NCBI GenBank assembly: GCA_016784195.1
Contig: JADHVE010000026.1
Span: 1 to 16,108, forward strand
DNA length: 16,108 nucleotides
DNA from: Candidatus Woesearchaeota archaeon
GTDB lineage: Archaea; Nanobdellota; Nanobdellia; Woesearchaeales; GW2011-AR4
Direction: 5' to 3'
How positions within the stretch are numbered: position 1 is the first letter of the stretch; each line of letters begins with the position of its first letter. Shown here in pieces: positions 5,164 through 12,376 of the stretch. The position numbers were made by a program, and so were the translations under genes. Under the pieces are notes generated by a model, which was given only the letters and a program-made list of their open reading frames with translations, was not told where the DNA came from and ran no database searches.

Positions 5164-7986
5164 ATGGCAAAAGAAACAAAAGACAAAGAAAAAGCTAAAG
5201 AGAGCAAAGCAGAAGAAAAGCTTGAGGAAGTTAAAGAAGAAACTGAAGAGAAAAAAGCAGAAGAAACACAGAAAGAAGAAGCAGCAGAAGAAAAAAAAGA
5301 AAAAGAGCCAGAAAAAGAAACAAAAGAAGAAAAACCTGGAACAGCAGCAGAAGAAACACAGAAAGAAGAAGCAGCAGAAGAAAAAACAGAAAAGACTAAA
5401 CCAGAAAAGATGGAGCTTCAGGAACAATACATCTACAAACAGGTAAATAGCATTGTTTTCTCAGTTTTACCTCCAAAGACCATAAAAGACATGGCTTCTG
5501 CTAAGATAGTAACCCCGGAACTTTATGATAAGGAAGGTTACCCTGTAGATGGCGGCTTAATGGATATACGTTTAGGTGTTATAGATCCTGGTCTAAGGTG
5601 CAAAACATGCGGCTCAAAATTAAAAGAGTGCATTGGCCATTTTGGGTATATTGAATTGGCAAGGCCTGTAATGCATATAAAATTCATTGCCTTACTATTA
5701 AACCTGCTTAAGTCAACATGCCGTGATTGCAGCAGAATTTTAATACCTCAAAATAAAATAGAAAAATATAAAGAGATTTTAGATGCAGCAGAGAAAGAAA
5801 AAGGCTTGGAAGAGAGAAGAAACAAAATAAAAGAGATTATCACAAACTTAAAGACAATCAACAAATGCCCCCATTGTAAGGCAAGGCAGCAAAAAATAAC
5901 CATAGAAAAGCCAACAACACTTTTTGAGAATGAAAAAAGAATAACCCCTATAGAAATAAGGACCAGGCTTGAAAAAATGCCTGATGAGGACTGTGAATTA
6001 TTCGGTATTATCCCTCCTCACGCACGGCCTGAGTGGATGGTGCTAACCATTCTGCCAATACCTCCTGTAACTATGAGGCCGTCTATCACGCTTGAATCCG
6101 GTGAAAGAAGTGAGGATGATTTAACGCACAAGATGGGCGATATTGTAAGAATAAACCAGAGACTGTTTGAAAACATCAATGCAGGAGCGCCTGAAATCAT
6201 TGTAGAGGATTTATGGGACCTTCTTCAATATCATATAACCACATTCTTTGATAATGCTGTTGCACAATTGCCCCCTGCAAGGCATCGTTCCGGACAGCCA
6301 TTAAAAACCCTGACAGAAAGGATAAAAAGCAAAGAAGGGCGTATCAGGCATAACCTGGCTGGAAAAAGAACTAATTTTTGTGCACGTACAGTCATAAGTC
6401 CAGATCCTATGTTAAAATTAAATGAAGTAGGCGTACCTATGGTAATAGCATTAAAACTGACTGTTCCTGAAAGAGTTAATGAATGGAATTTGGCTTATTT
6501 AAAGAAGTTTGTTGAAAATGGTTCTGACAAATATCCTGGTGCAAACTATATAATCAGGCCTGATGGAAAGAAGAAAAAAATAACTGATGAAACAAAAGAA
6601 GCTACACTGGAAGAAATACAGCCTGGTTATATCATAGAGAGGCATTTGATGGACGGCGATAGGGCTATATTTAACAGGCAGCCAAGCCTGCATAGGATGT
6701 CTATGATGTGCCATAAGGTTAAGGTATTACCTGGAAAAACATTAAGGCTTAATCCTGCAGTATGCCACCCTTATAATGCAGATTTTGACGGAGATGAAAT
6801 GAATCTGCACATTCCTCAAACAGAGGAAGGAAGAGCAGAAGCAGAAATTCTGTTAGAAGTCCAGAATCAGCTTATTTCATTAAGGTATGGCTTAAGCATT
6901 ATAGGATGCGTTCAGGACGGCATATCTGGAAATTACCTATTGACAAAGGAACTTGTATTAAGCAGGCAGGAAGCAATTGACTTATTATCCTCAGTAGGCA
7001 TAGAAGACTTTTCAAAACTACCTAAAAAAGAAAAAATACATGGAAAAGAAATATTCTCAGTCTTAATCCCTGATGACTTTAATTTTACAGGAAAAACAAG
7101 AAGTGGTGAGGAAGTTGTAATCAAAGACGGCAAACTGATAAGCGGTCATATGGACAGAAACAACTTAGGAGAAGGCTCAGGATTGTTGTTAAGGAACATA
7201 CATAAAAAATATGGCAAGCACGCAACAATAGAAATATTAGGCAACATTTTTAGATTGGGCATATTTGTTCTGTTTAAGCATGGCTTTACAACAGCAGTTT
7301 CAGATACAGACCTGCCTGAGGGAATAAGGATTAAGATTAACGAGACTTTGGAAAATGCAAAAAAAGAAGTTGTAAGTCTTATCGGGCTTTATTATGATAA
7401 CAAGCTTGAAACATTCCCTGGAAAGACATTAAGGGAAACCTTAGAGTTGAGAATCCTGGAAGTACTCAATAAAGCAAGAAACGAGACAGGCAAGATTGTA
7501 GCAAATGAAGCGGATAAAAGCTCCCATACAATGATAATGGCAGACAGCGGTGCAAGGGGCAATTTATTAAACCTAGCGCAAATGGCAGCCTGCGTCGGCC
7601 AGCAGGCCATGGGAGGAAAAAGGGTAGAAAAAGGCTTTACTGGAAGAACACTCTCGTCTTTTAAAAAAGGAGATTTAAGCCCTGAAGCGCATGGCTTTAT
7701 CAGTAATGGCTTTAAAACCGGCTTGACACCTTATGAATTTTTCTTTGGAGCAATCACTGGAAGAGACAGCTTGATGGACACTGCATTAAGAACCCCTAAG
7801 TCAGGTTACCTATATCGTAGACTGACAAATGCAATGCAAGATTTAAAAGTCGAGTATGACCATACTGTCAGAGATGCTGCGCAGAAAATCATCCAGTTTG
7901 ATTACGGAGAAGATGGCGTAGATGTTTCAAAGTCAGAAAACGGAATTATAAATATCAAGAGAATCATAAAAACAATAGGAGTATAA
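5164..7986 (+). CDS. rpoA1: RNA polymerase subunit A' with a charged N-terminal extension
   Basis: This is the larger part of the biggest catalytic subunit. The conserved core starts around residue 83: VNSIVFSVLPP, then GYPVDGGLMD and a first zinc site at Cys146, Cys149, Cys156, His159. A second Cys set is Cys186/Cys189 and Cys235/Cys238. The catalytic loop NADFDGDEMNLH carries the magnesium-binding Asp540, Asp542 and Asp544. The product ends in LRTPKSGYLYRRL and GIINIKRIIK at the usual split from A''. Unusual is the first 82 residues: almost only Lys, Glu, Ala, Thr and Gln, with a segment duplicated by a 41-base exact DNA repeat. An ATG at 5410 (Met83) would give a standard-length protein, but promoter-like boxes lie upstream of 5164. 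The ATG of rpoA2 follows the stop by one base. Confidence 0.95.
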   Translation: MAKETKDKEKAKESKAEEKLEEVKEETEEKKAEETQKEEAAEEKKEKEPEKETKEEKPGTAAEETQKEEAAEEKTEKTKPEKMELQEQYIYKQVNSIVFSVLPPKTIKDMASAKIVTPELYDKEGYPVDGGLMDIRLGVIDPGLRCKTCGSKLKECIGHFGYIELARPVMHIKFIALLLNLLKSTCRDCSRILIPQNKIEKYKEILDAAEKEKGLEERRNKIKEIITNLKTINKCPHCKARQQKITIEKPTTLFENEKRITPIEIRTRLEKMPDEDCELFGIIPPHARPEWMVLTILPIPPVTMRPSITLESGERSEDDLTHKMGDIVRINQRLFENINAGAPEIIVEDLWDLLQYHITTFFDNAVAQLPPARHRSGQPLKTLTERIKSKEGRIRHNLAGKRTNFCARTVISPDPMLKLNEVGVPMVIALKLTVPERVNEWNLAYLKKFVENGSDKYPGANYIIRPDGKKKKITDETKEATLEEIQPGYIIERHLMDGDRAIFNRQPSLHRMSMMCHKVKVLPGKTLRLNPAVCHPYNADFDGDEMNLHIPQTEEGRAEAEILLEVQNQLISLRYGLSIIGCVQDGISGNYLLTKELVLSRQEAIDLLSSVGIEDFSKLPKKEKIHGKEIFSVLIPDDFNFTGKTRSGEEVVIKDGKLISGHMDRNNLGEGSGLLLRNIHKKYGKHATIEILGNIFRLGIFVLFKHGFTTAVSDTDLPEGIRIKINETLENAKKEVVSLIGLYYDNKLETFPGKTLRETLELRILEVLNKARNETGKIVANEADKSSHTMIMADSGARGNLLNLAQMAACVGQQAMGGKRVEKGFTGRTLSSFKKGDLSPEAHGFISNGFKTGLTPYEFFFGAITGRDSLMDTALRTPKSGYLYRRLTNAMQDLKVEYDHTVRDAAQKIIQFDYGEDGVDVSKSENGIINIKRIIKTIGV
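5256..5386 (+). repeat. 41-bp exact direct repeat inside rpoA1, period 90 bp
   Basis: Copies at 5256-5296 and 5346-5386 are identical and 90 bases (30 codons) apart, in frame. They encode two copies of AEETQKEEAAEEK. This looks like a recent in-frame tandem duplication in a GAA-rich tract, not conservation of a fold. Confidence 0.93.
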
Positions 7987-7987
7987 A

Positions 7988-9139
7988 ATGAGCATTTATA
8001 ACGAATATAAAACTAAACTTACCCCAAAAATAATTGAGGACATTCAAGATTATTTGAAGGATAAAAAAGTAAATGATGCTAAACTAAGAAAAATACTGGA
8101 TAAGGTAGTGGAAGAATATGAACAAGCAAGAGTTCATGCAGGTGAATCCGTAGGTGTGATTGCAGCAGAGTCTATTGGGGAGCCAGGGACTCAGATGACG
8201 CTTAACACATTCCACTTTGCAGGAGTCGCAGAAATGAATGTTACTTTAGGCCTGCCAAGAATAATCGAGATTCTGGATGGAAGAAAAAAAATAAAGACGC
8301 CAATGATGGAGATTTACCTGAAAAAGCCATACTCTGCAGGAAAAAATGTTAAAGAGATTGCCTTATCCATAAAAGAGACAAAATTAGAGGAAATCTCCAC
8401 TGAATTTTCAATAAACCTTGTAGAGTCAGCAATAACTGTAGCATTAGATAAGATAAAAATAAAAGAACTCAGAATTACACTTGCCCAGATTGTAACTGTA
8501 GTTTCAAAACAACTAAAGGGCTTCTCAGTCAAGGCATCAAAAGACGGCAGTTCAATAATCCTGAAATCCCGCTCACAAGAAGAAAGCTTAAACGAAGTTT
8601 ACAAAGCAAAGGAAAAAATAAAAGATACCCATATAACTGGAGTAAAAGGAATCTCGCAAGTATTGCCTGTAAAGAGAGAAGAAGAATTTGTGATAATAAC
8701 TGCAGGCTCTAACCTAACAGATATTTTACAGTTAGCGGAAGTTGACAATTTCAGGACAACTACTAATGATATCTTTGAAATCCAGGAAATATTGGGAATA
8801 GAAGCAGCAAGGCAGGCAATTGTTGATGAAGTTTTCAAAGTTATAGAAAACCAGGGCCTTAATGTGGATGTGAGGCATATAATGCTTGTAGCAGACACTA
8901 TGTGCGTCTCAGGATTTACAAAAGGAATAACCCGGTTCGGAGTAGTTTCAGAAAAAGCATCTGTTCTGGCTAGAGCAAGCTTCGAAACACCAATAAAGCA
9001 CATAATAAGTGCAGCTTTAATCGGAGAAGTAGACAAGCTTGACTCTGTTGTAGAGAATGTCATGCTTAACCAGCCGGTTCCTATAGGCACAGGCCTGCCA
9101 GGTTTGGTAACAAAAATAAAAAAGAAAGAAGAAAAATAA
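7988..9139 (+). CDS. rpoA2: RNA polymerase subunit A''
   Basis: This is the C-terminal part of the largest subunit, with trigger-loop, cleft and clamp-foot parts. Its 383 residues are typical. After an N-terminal helical segment comes HAGESVGVIAAESIGEPGTQ followed by MTLNTFHFAGV (about residues 50-80), the universally conserved trigger-loop region. LGLPRIIEILDGRKKIKTP follows. The C-terminal part has GIEAARQAIVDEV, DVRHIMLVADTM and SFETPIKHIISAA, all family signatures, and ends in a basic tail. It begins one base after the rpoA1 stop and ends 12 bases before rpl30e, so it is part of an rpoA1-rpoA2-rpl30e-nusA transcript. Confidence 0.96.
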   Translation: MSIYNEYKTKLTPKIIEDIQDYLKDKKVNDAKLRKILDKVVEEYEQARVHAGESVGVIAAESIGEPGTQMTLNTFHFAGVAEMNVTLGLPRIIEILDGRKKIKTPMMEIYLKKPYSAGKNVKEIALSIKETKLEEISTEFSINLVESAITVALDKIKIKELRITLAQIVTVVSKQLKGFSVKASKDGSSIILKSRSQEESLNEVYKAKEKIKDTHITGVKGISQVLPVKREEEFVIITAGSNLTDILQLAEVDNFRTTTNDIFEIQEILGIEAARQAIVDEVFKVIENQGLNVDVRHIMLVADTMCVSGFTKGITRFGVVSEKASVLARASFETPIKHIISAALIGEVDKLDSVVENVMLNQPVPIGTGLPGLVTKIKKKEEK

Positions 9140-9151
9140 ACTAATAATAAA

Positions 9152-9439
9152 ATGGCTAAAAAAACTATAACCACAACAGAATTAAAGAAATTGTTAAAGG
9201 AAAACAACCCAGTCATAGGTACAGACAAAACCATTAAAAGCCTTAAGCGGGGAAAAATCAGCAAAGTCATTATTACTTCAAACTGCCCTGAAAAAGTTCA
9301 GGAAGATATCGAGCATTATTCCGGCCTTGCAAAAGCAGAAGTCTTAAAAACAAAATACCCTAATGATGAGTTAGGTGTTATATGCAAAAAGCCGTTTGCT
9401 ATTTCTGTTTTATCTATACTAAAAGGTACACCAAAGTGA
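9152..9439 (+). CDS. rpl30e: Ribosomal protein eL30 (L30e)
   Basis: This is a 95-residue protein of the L7Ae/L30e superfamily, an RNA-binding fold of the large ribosomal subunit. It shows VIGTDKTIKSLKRGKISKVI (about 21-40), the loop TSNCPEKVQEDIEHYS, and the end ELGVICKKPFAISVLSILK, which in the family contacts kink-turn RNA. Its position between the A'' gene and nusA is the classic archaeal context and separates it from the L7Ae and L8 paralogues. Its stop codon overlaps the GTG start of nusA (GTGA). Confidence 0.92.
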   Translation: MAKKTITTTELKKLLKENNPVIGTDKTIKSLKRGKISKVIITSNCPEKVQEDIEHYSGLAKAEVLKTKYPNDELGVICKKPFAISVLSILKGTPK

Positions 9440-9849
9440 CAAGGATAAAATATGATGCAGATCTCATGAACATTATCCGATTATTTGAAAATATGACTGG
9501 AGCTAAACTAAAGGATTGCATTTCAAATGAAAGGATTGTTTTTATTGTTGAGGAAAATGAGATTGGCAGGGCAATAGGCAAACATGGAGTTAATATAAAA
9601 AGGCTTGAAAACATGCTAAAGAAAAAAATAAAGGTTATTGAATTCAGCCAGAATGTCCTACAATTCATAAAAAACCTCCTCTATCCGCTGCAGGTTTTGA
9701 ATATCGAAAACAACGATAACATCATTACAATAACTGGACCAGACACAAAAACAAAAGGCCTCATCATAGGCAGAAACAAGCAAAACTTAAACAATCTGAT
9801 ATCTGCAGTTAAAAGATATTTTGATGTTGGAGATATAAGGGTTGTTTAA
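9436..9849 (+). CDS. nusA: NusA-like transcription factor (two KH domains)
   Basis: Archaeal NusA is a short protein of two KH domains linked to transcription elongation or termination. The 137-residue product starts at GTG 9436 inside the rpl30e stop (GTGA). This start is chosen because VTRIKYDADL aligns with the family N-terminus, whereas the upstream ATG at 9382 lies wholly within rpl30e. The KH1 loop is GKHG (residues 48-51) in EIGRAIGKHGVNIKRLE. KH2 reads GLIIGRNKQNLNNL: the GxxG loop is GRNK (112-115), with the final glycine replaced by lysine, which is unusual. The C-terminus, RYFDVGDIRVV, matches the family. No S1 domain is present, as expected for archaea. Confidence 0.9.
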   Translation: MTRIKYDADLMNIIRLFENMTGAKLKDCISNERIVFIVEENEIGRAIGKHGVNIKRLENMLKKKIKVIEFSQNVLQFIKNLLYPLQVLNIENNDNIITITGPDTKTKGLIIGRNKQNLNNLISAVKRYFDVGDIRVV

Positions 9850-9862
9850 TTTCTAACAAAAC

Positions 9863-9872
9863 ATTTAAAAAT
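9863..9872 (+). promoter_or_regulatory. TATA-like box before rps12
   Basis: ATTTAAAAAT is centred about 32 bases upstream of the ATG at 9900, predicting a leader of roughly six bases. It could give the two ribosomal genes a start separate from the polymerase operon. Confidence 0.45.
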
Positions 9873-9899
9873 AGACTTAAAATACTAGTATATAACAAA

Positions 9900-10337
9900 A
9901 TGGGCAAAAAATCTCGCGGATTAGGAGCAGGAAAAAAGCTGGAACGCAGAAGGCATAAAAGCAGATGGAAGGACAAGTATTATACTAGAAAGACTCTTAG
10001 GCTTAAGCAGAAATCAGATCCTCTTGGAAAATCTTCACAGGCAAAAGGAATCATTCTAGAAAAAGTCCAGTTAGAGGCTAAGCAGCCAAACTCTGCTATG
10101 CGTAAATGCGTCCGTGTACAGTTAGTTAAAAACGGCAAGCAAATAACTGCCTTTTGCCCGGGAAACGAAGCAACTAAGTTAATGGACGAGCACGATGAAG
10201 TTTTAGTTGAATGCATAGGTGGCTCAATGGGAAAATCAAAAGGCGACATTCCAGGTGTTAGGTGGCAGGTAATCAAAGTAAATGACCAAAGTTTAGATGC
10301 TTTATTAAAAGGTAAAATAGAAAAAGCAAGAAAATAA
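9900..10337 (+). CDS. rps12: Ribosomal protein uS12
   Basis: This is a small-subunit protein at the decoding centre. The 145-residue product is the usual archaeal length. It has the basic N-terminus MGKKSRGLGAGKKLERRRHK, the central KQPNSAMRKCVRVQLVKNGK (residues 61-80), which is the decoding loop and holds family-conserved Pro63, Asn64 and Arg68, then HDEVLVECIGG and the second loop KGDIPGVRWQVIKV (114-127). Position after nusA and before rps7 is the standard archaeal order. The spacing to rps7 is 29 AT-rich bases. Confidence 0.96.
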   Translation: MGKKSRGLGAGKKLERRRHKSRWKDKYYTRKTLRLKQKSDPLGKSSQAKGIILEKVQLEAKQPNSAMRKCVRVQLVKNGKQITAFCPGNEATKLMDEHDEVLVECIGGSMGKSKGDIPGVRWQVIKVNDQSLDALLKGKIEKARK

Positions 10338-10366
10338 AAAATCAATAATAAAAAATAAAATTAAAA

Positions 10367-10966
10367 ATGACTGAAATTAAAGCGTTTAACCGGTGGGGCA
10401 CATCAGACATTAAGATAGATGATCCTGGATTAAAAGATTACATTACATTAGAGCCGAAAATAGCCCCCAGGACAGGAGCAAGATACGCCGGCAACAGGTT
10501 TCATAAAAGCAAGGTATTTATTGTTGAGAGATTAATGAACAAGATAATGATCCCAGGCCATAAATCAAGAAAACACTTCAAATCAAGCAAACATATAACC
10601 GGCAAAGCATCAAAAGCCTCAAATATAATCGAAAAGGTCTTCAGGGTTATTGAGAGCAAAACAAAGGAAAATCCGATAAAGATTTTTGTTAAAGCTCTGG
10701 AGAACGCTGCCCAAAGGGAAGAAATCATCACAATCGAATACGGCGGAGCCCGTTACCCTAAAGCAGTTGAATGCGCACCTCAAAGAAGGGTTGATCTGGT
10801 TTTGAGGCATATGACTCAGGGAGCTTACCACAAGTCTTTCAATTCTAAAAAGCAGATTGAGCAATGTTTAGCAGAAGAGATTATGAACGCCTACAATCTA
10901 AGCTCAACCTCACACGCAATTTCAAAAAAGCTTGAAGTTGAAAGACAGGCTGATGCTAGCAGATAA
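10367..10966 (+). CDS. rps7: Ribosomal protein uS7
   Basis: This is a small-subunit head protein that nucleates 3'-domain assembly and lines the exit site. It has 199 residues. The family pattern is clear: FNRWGTSDIKIDDPGLKDYI at residues 6-25, ERLMNKIM, NPIKIFVKALENAAQREEII, YGGARYPKAVECAPQRRVDL with the conserved beta-hairpin, and the C-terminal ending KKLEVERQADASR. In many archaea the elongation factor genes and rps10 follow; here the conserved cluster ends and accessory DNA begins. Confidence 0.96.
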   Translation: MTEIKAFNRWGTSDIKIDDPGLKDYITLEPKIAPRTGARYAGNRFHKSKVFIVERLMNKIMIPGHKSRKHFKSSKHITGKASKASNIIEKVFRVIESKTKENPIKIFVKALENAAQREEIITIEYGGARYPKAVECAPQRRVDLVLRHMTQGAYHKSFNSKKQIEQCLAEEIMNAYNLSSTSHAISKKLEVERQADASR

Positions 10967-10985
10967 GATCTATTTTCTGATAATC

Positions 10986-11016
10986 TTTTTTTAAGAATGT
11001 TTTTTGATTAATTTTT
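10986..11016 (+). terminator. Poly-T terminator after rps7
   Basis: Three T-runs follow the rps7 stop by 20-50 bases: seven Ts at 10986-10992, six at 11000-11005 and five at 11012-11016. There is no stable hairpin. This fits archaeal U-tract-dependent termination. Confidence 0.55.
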
Positions 11017-11076
11017 CTGTTAGTCTAGTTAAGTTTTACATAACTTACTCTTTTTATTTTGAAAAGATAAAATCTC

Positions 11077-11097
11077 TTTCCATACAAAGTGTGGAAA
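11077..11097 (+). repeat. Hairpin with AAA loop before module A
   Basis: TTTCCATAC-AAA-GTGTGGAAA gives nine pairs (one G-U) around a three-base loop. It is the first of the three-base-loop hairpins found through the accessory region. Confidence 0.7.
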
Positions 11098-11113
11098 AAT
11101 TTTGTCCGAAAAG

Positions 11114-11126
11114 TTTGCCCGTGAGC
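11114..11126 (+). repeat. Module A left inverted repeat
   Basis: TTTGCCCGTGAGC is the exact reverse complement of the 13 bases at 11683-11695. It lies just upstream of the nitroreductase TATA box. Confidence 0.9.
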
Positions 11127-11132
11127 AGTTAC

Positions 11133-11140
11133 ATTTATAG
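11133..11140 (+). promoter_or_regulatory. TATA box of the nitroreductase gene
   Basis: ATTTATAG is centred about 27 bases before the ATG at 11164, so a leaderless message is expected. Confidence 0.6.
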
Positions 11141-11163
11141 AATTCTTTATTATCTGAGATAAT

Positions 11164-11682
11164 ATGGATGTAAAAAAAGCAATAGAAGAAAGAAGGAGCA
11201 TAAGAAAATATGAAAATAGAGAAATCCCTGATGATTTACTGAGGGGGGTAATTGACTCAGCAAGATTGGCTCCTTCTGGAAATAATACTCAACCTTCAAC
11301 ATACTATGTAGTAAGAGATGAAGAAACAAAATCTAAATTAAGAGAAAATAAAGTATTTTCACAAGATTTTGTTTATAACGCTCCAGCAATAATAGTATGT
11401 TGTACAGACCCTACGGCATACGAAAAGCACGTTAAGGGTTGGGATTCACCTAATGAAGATCGTGCAATCAGGGATTTATCAATAGCTTCTTCTTTCTTAG
11501 TATTAAGAGCAACAGAACTTGGCTTAGGAACTTGTTATGTTGGTTGGCTTAAAGGAGAAAAAATAAAAGAGATTCTTGGAATTCCAAAAGAGAATTTAGT
11601 CCCGTATGTGATAACCCTAGGTTATCCTGCTGAGAATCCAAAACCAACATTAAGAAAAAGCATAGATGAAGTTCTGTTGTAG
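11164..11682 (+). CDS. Nitroreductase-family flavoprotein
   Basis: This is an FMN-dependent oxidoreductase of the nitroreductase superfamily, 172 residues, the normal short single-domain length. It shows the N-terminal FMN-phosphate motif AIEERRSIRKYENREI (residues 6-21), then DSARLAPSGNNTQPSTYYVV (32-51, the flavin ring contact), APAIIVCC, SSFLVLRATELGLGTCYVGW (the dimer-interface helix plus loop) and the end YVITLGYPAENPKP. The substrate cannot be told from sequence; members reduce nitro compounds, quinones or flavins, or remodel flavin. It is alone in module A, and the right inverted repeat begins at the base after its stop codon. The adjoining flavodoxin gene points to redox chemistry but lies on the other strand in its own module. 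Confidence 0.88.
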   Translation: MDVKKAIEERRSIRKYENREIPDDLLRGVIDSARLAPSGNNTQPSTYYVVRDEETKSKLRENKVFSQDFVYNAPAIIVCCTDPTAYEKHVKGWDSPNEDRAIRDLSIASSFLVLRATELGLGTCYVGWLKGEKIKEILGIPKENLVPYVITLGYPAENPKPTLRKSIDEVLL

Positions 11683-11695
11683 GCTCACGGGCAAA
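11683..11695 (+). repeat. Module A right inverted repeat
   Basis: GCTCACGGGCAAA is the 13-base reverse complement of 11114-11126 and is directly adjacent to the nitroreductase stop codon. Confidence 0.9.
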
Positions 11696-11713
11696 TTGGA
11701 TATCACGTCGTCT

Positions 11714-11724
11714 TCGCTGTTATA
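11714..11724 (+). repeat. Border word TCGCTGTTATA, copy 1
   Basis: This is an exact 11-base direct repeat of 12301-12311. Together they flank the flavodoxin gene. The GTTATA end, extended to GTTATACG (11719-11726), is also inverted as CGTATAAC at 12283-12290. Confidence 0.8.
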
Positions 11725-11726
11725 CG

Positions 11727-11756
11727 TTTTTTCTACAAGAAAAAAAGCCGAAGGCT
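11727..11756 (-). terminator. Intrinsic-type terminator of the flavodoxin gene
   Basis: On the minus strand, AGCC-TTC-GGCT (11756-11746) is followed at once by seven Ts (11746-11740), four bases past the flavodoxin stop. A further hairpin with an eight-pair T/A stem and three-base loop (11727-11745) follows. The form is that of a bacterial rho-independent terminator. Confidence 0.6.
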
Positions 11757-11759
11757 CAG

Positions 11760-11775
11760 TTCAAAAACTGTCTTT
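11760..11775 (+). repeat. Module B left inverted repeat (within the flavodoxin 3' end)
   Basis: The 16 bases TTCAAAAACTGTCTTT are the exact reverse complement of 12264-12279. On the minus strand this copy encodes the last residues Lys-Asp-Ser-Phe and the stop of the flavodoxin. Confidence 0.92.
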
Positions 11776-12225
11776 AATCTTCAATGCAAAATCTTTTGCT
11801 TTTGATAAATCTTTTTCATTTGGTCTTTTTTTATTTAATCCACCAAAGAAATATTTTATAAAACTATAATTTATAAAACCCTTACAAATAAATTCATCAA
11901 TAATGTCAAACCTTTTAGAAATAAGTTCTTGTCTTAATGGTTCATGCATTTTTTTATAACAAATAGATGCGGTAGAAAAAATAAACGCTTTTTTATTCTT
12001 CTGAACTTCAAGATTTTCAACTAATTTAAACTGACTGATATGATGTTTTCCATTATATATCCCTGATCCGAAACCTATCACATCATATTTATTAATATCA
12101 GCGGGCTTAACTTCAGAAGGTTTTTTTATATCTGCGTTTAATTGTCCTGCAATAACTTTTGCAACTTTCATAGTGTTGCCATGATGAATTGATTGACAAA
12201 TTATGAGTACATTTATTTTTCGCAT
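11761..12225 (-). CDS. Flavodoxin-family protein
   Basis: This is an FMN-binding electron-transfer or NAD(P)H-reductase-like protein of the flavodoxin fold, 154 residues. After the first strand INVLIICQ comes the phosphate-binding loop SIHHGNTMKVAKVIAGQL (residues 12-29), then the second strand and YDVIGFGSGIYNGKHH (48-63), which matches the FMN 50s-loop region of the family, and KKAFIFSTAS (77-86). It resembles archaeal and bacterial small flavodoxins annotated from the SIHHGNT signature. The partner is unknown; the neighbouring nitroreductase is a possible but unproved redox partner. The ATG at 12225 has a TATA box 27 bases upstream, so it is leaderless. Its last codons lie in an inverted repeat, and an intrinsic-type terminator follows. 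Confidence 0.85.
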   Translation of the reverse strand: MRKINVLIICQSIHHGNTMKVAKVIAGQLNADIKKPSEVKPADINKYDVIGFGSGIYNGKHHISQFKLVENLEVQKNKKAFIFSTASICYKKMHEPLRQELISKRFDIIDEFICKGFINYSFIKYFFGGLNKKRPNEKDLSKAKDFALKIKDSF

Positions 12226-12246
12226 ATTTATAATTATTATTAGTTA

Positions 12247-12257
12247 GATTTTAAATC
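12247..12257 (-). promoter_or_regulatory. TATA box of the flavodoxin gene
   Basis: The minus-strand sequence GATTTAAAATC is centred about 27 bases before the ATG at 12225. Confidence 0.6.
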
Positions 12258-12263
12258 TTCCTA

Positions 12264-12279
12264 AAAGACAGTTTTTGAA
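12264..12279 (+). repeat. Module B right inverted repeat
   Basis: AAAGACAGTTTTTGAA is an inverted copy of the 3' end of the flavodoxin gene, placed upstream of its promoter. Confidence 0.92.
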
Positions 12280-12284
12280 TTGCG

Positions 12285-12311
12285 TATAACCTTGCGATAA
12301 TCGCTGTTATA
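12285..12311 (+). repeat. attC-like hairpin TATAAC...GTTATA
   Basis: Outer arms TATAAC/GTTATA (12285-12290/12306-12311) and an inner stem GCGA-TAA-TCGC (12294-12304) are separated by CTT and T. The palindromic layout with GTTATA ends recalls integron attC sites, but it is shorter than usual. Its second half is border word copy 2. Confidence 0.55.
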
Positions 12312-12376
12312 TTCTTCCGATAGGAACGAGGGATAACTGCAAGTGGTTTTTTGCGTAGCAAAAAAATCCTGAAGAG

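Noticed and set aside
5137..5446. Phe/Cys-rich minus-strand and Lys/Gln-rich plus-strand ORFs over the rpoA1 5' end
   Set aside because: They are shadows of the GAA/AAG-rich repeat tract; composition is explained by reading the same low-complexity DNA in other frames.
8599..9270. 223-residue minus-strand ORF over the end of rpoA2
   Set aside because: It is antisense to the strongly conserved A'' C-terminus and rpl30e start and has no recognisable domain.
9382..9435. Upstream ATG start for nusA
   Set aside because: It would add 18 residues wholly inside rpl30e; family alignment and the GTGA overlap support GTG at 9436.
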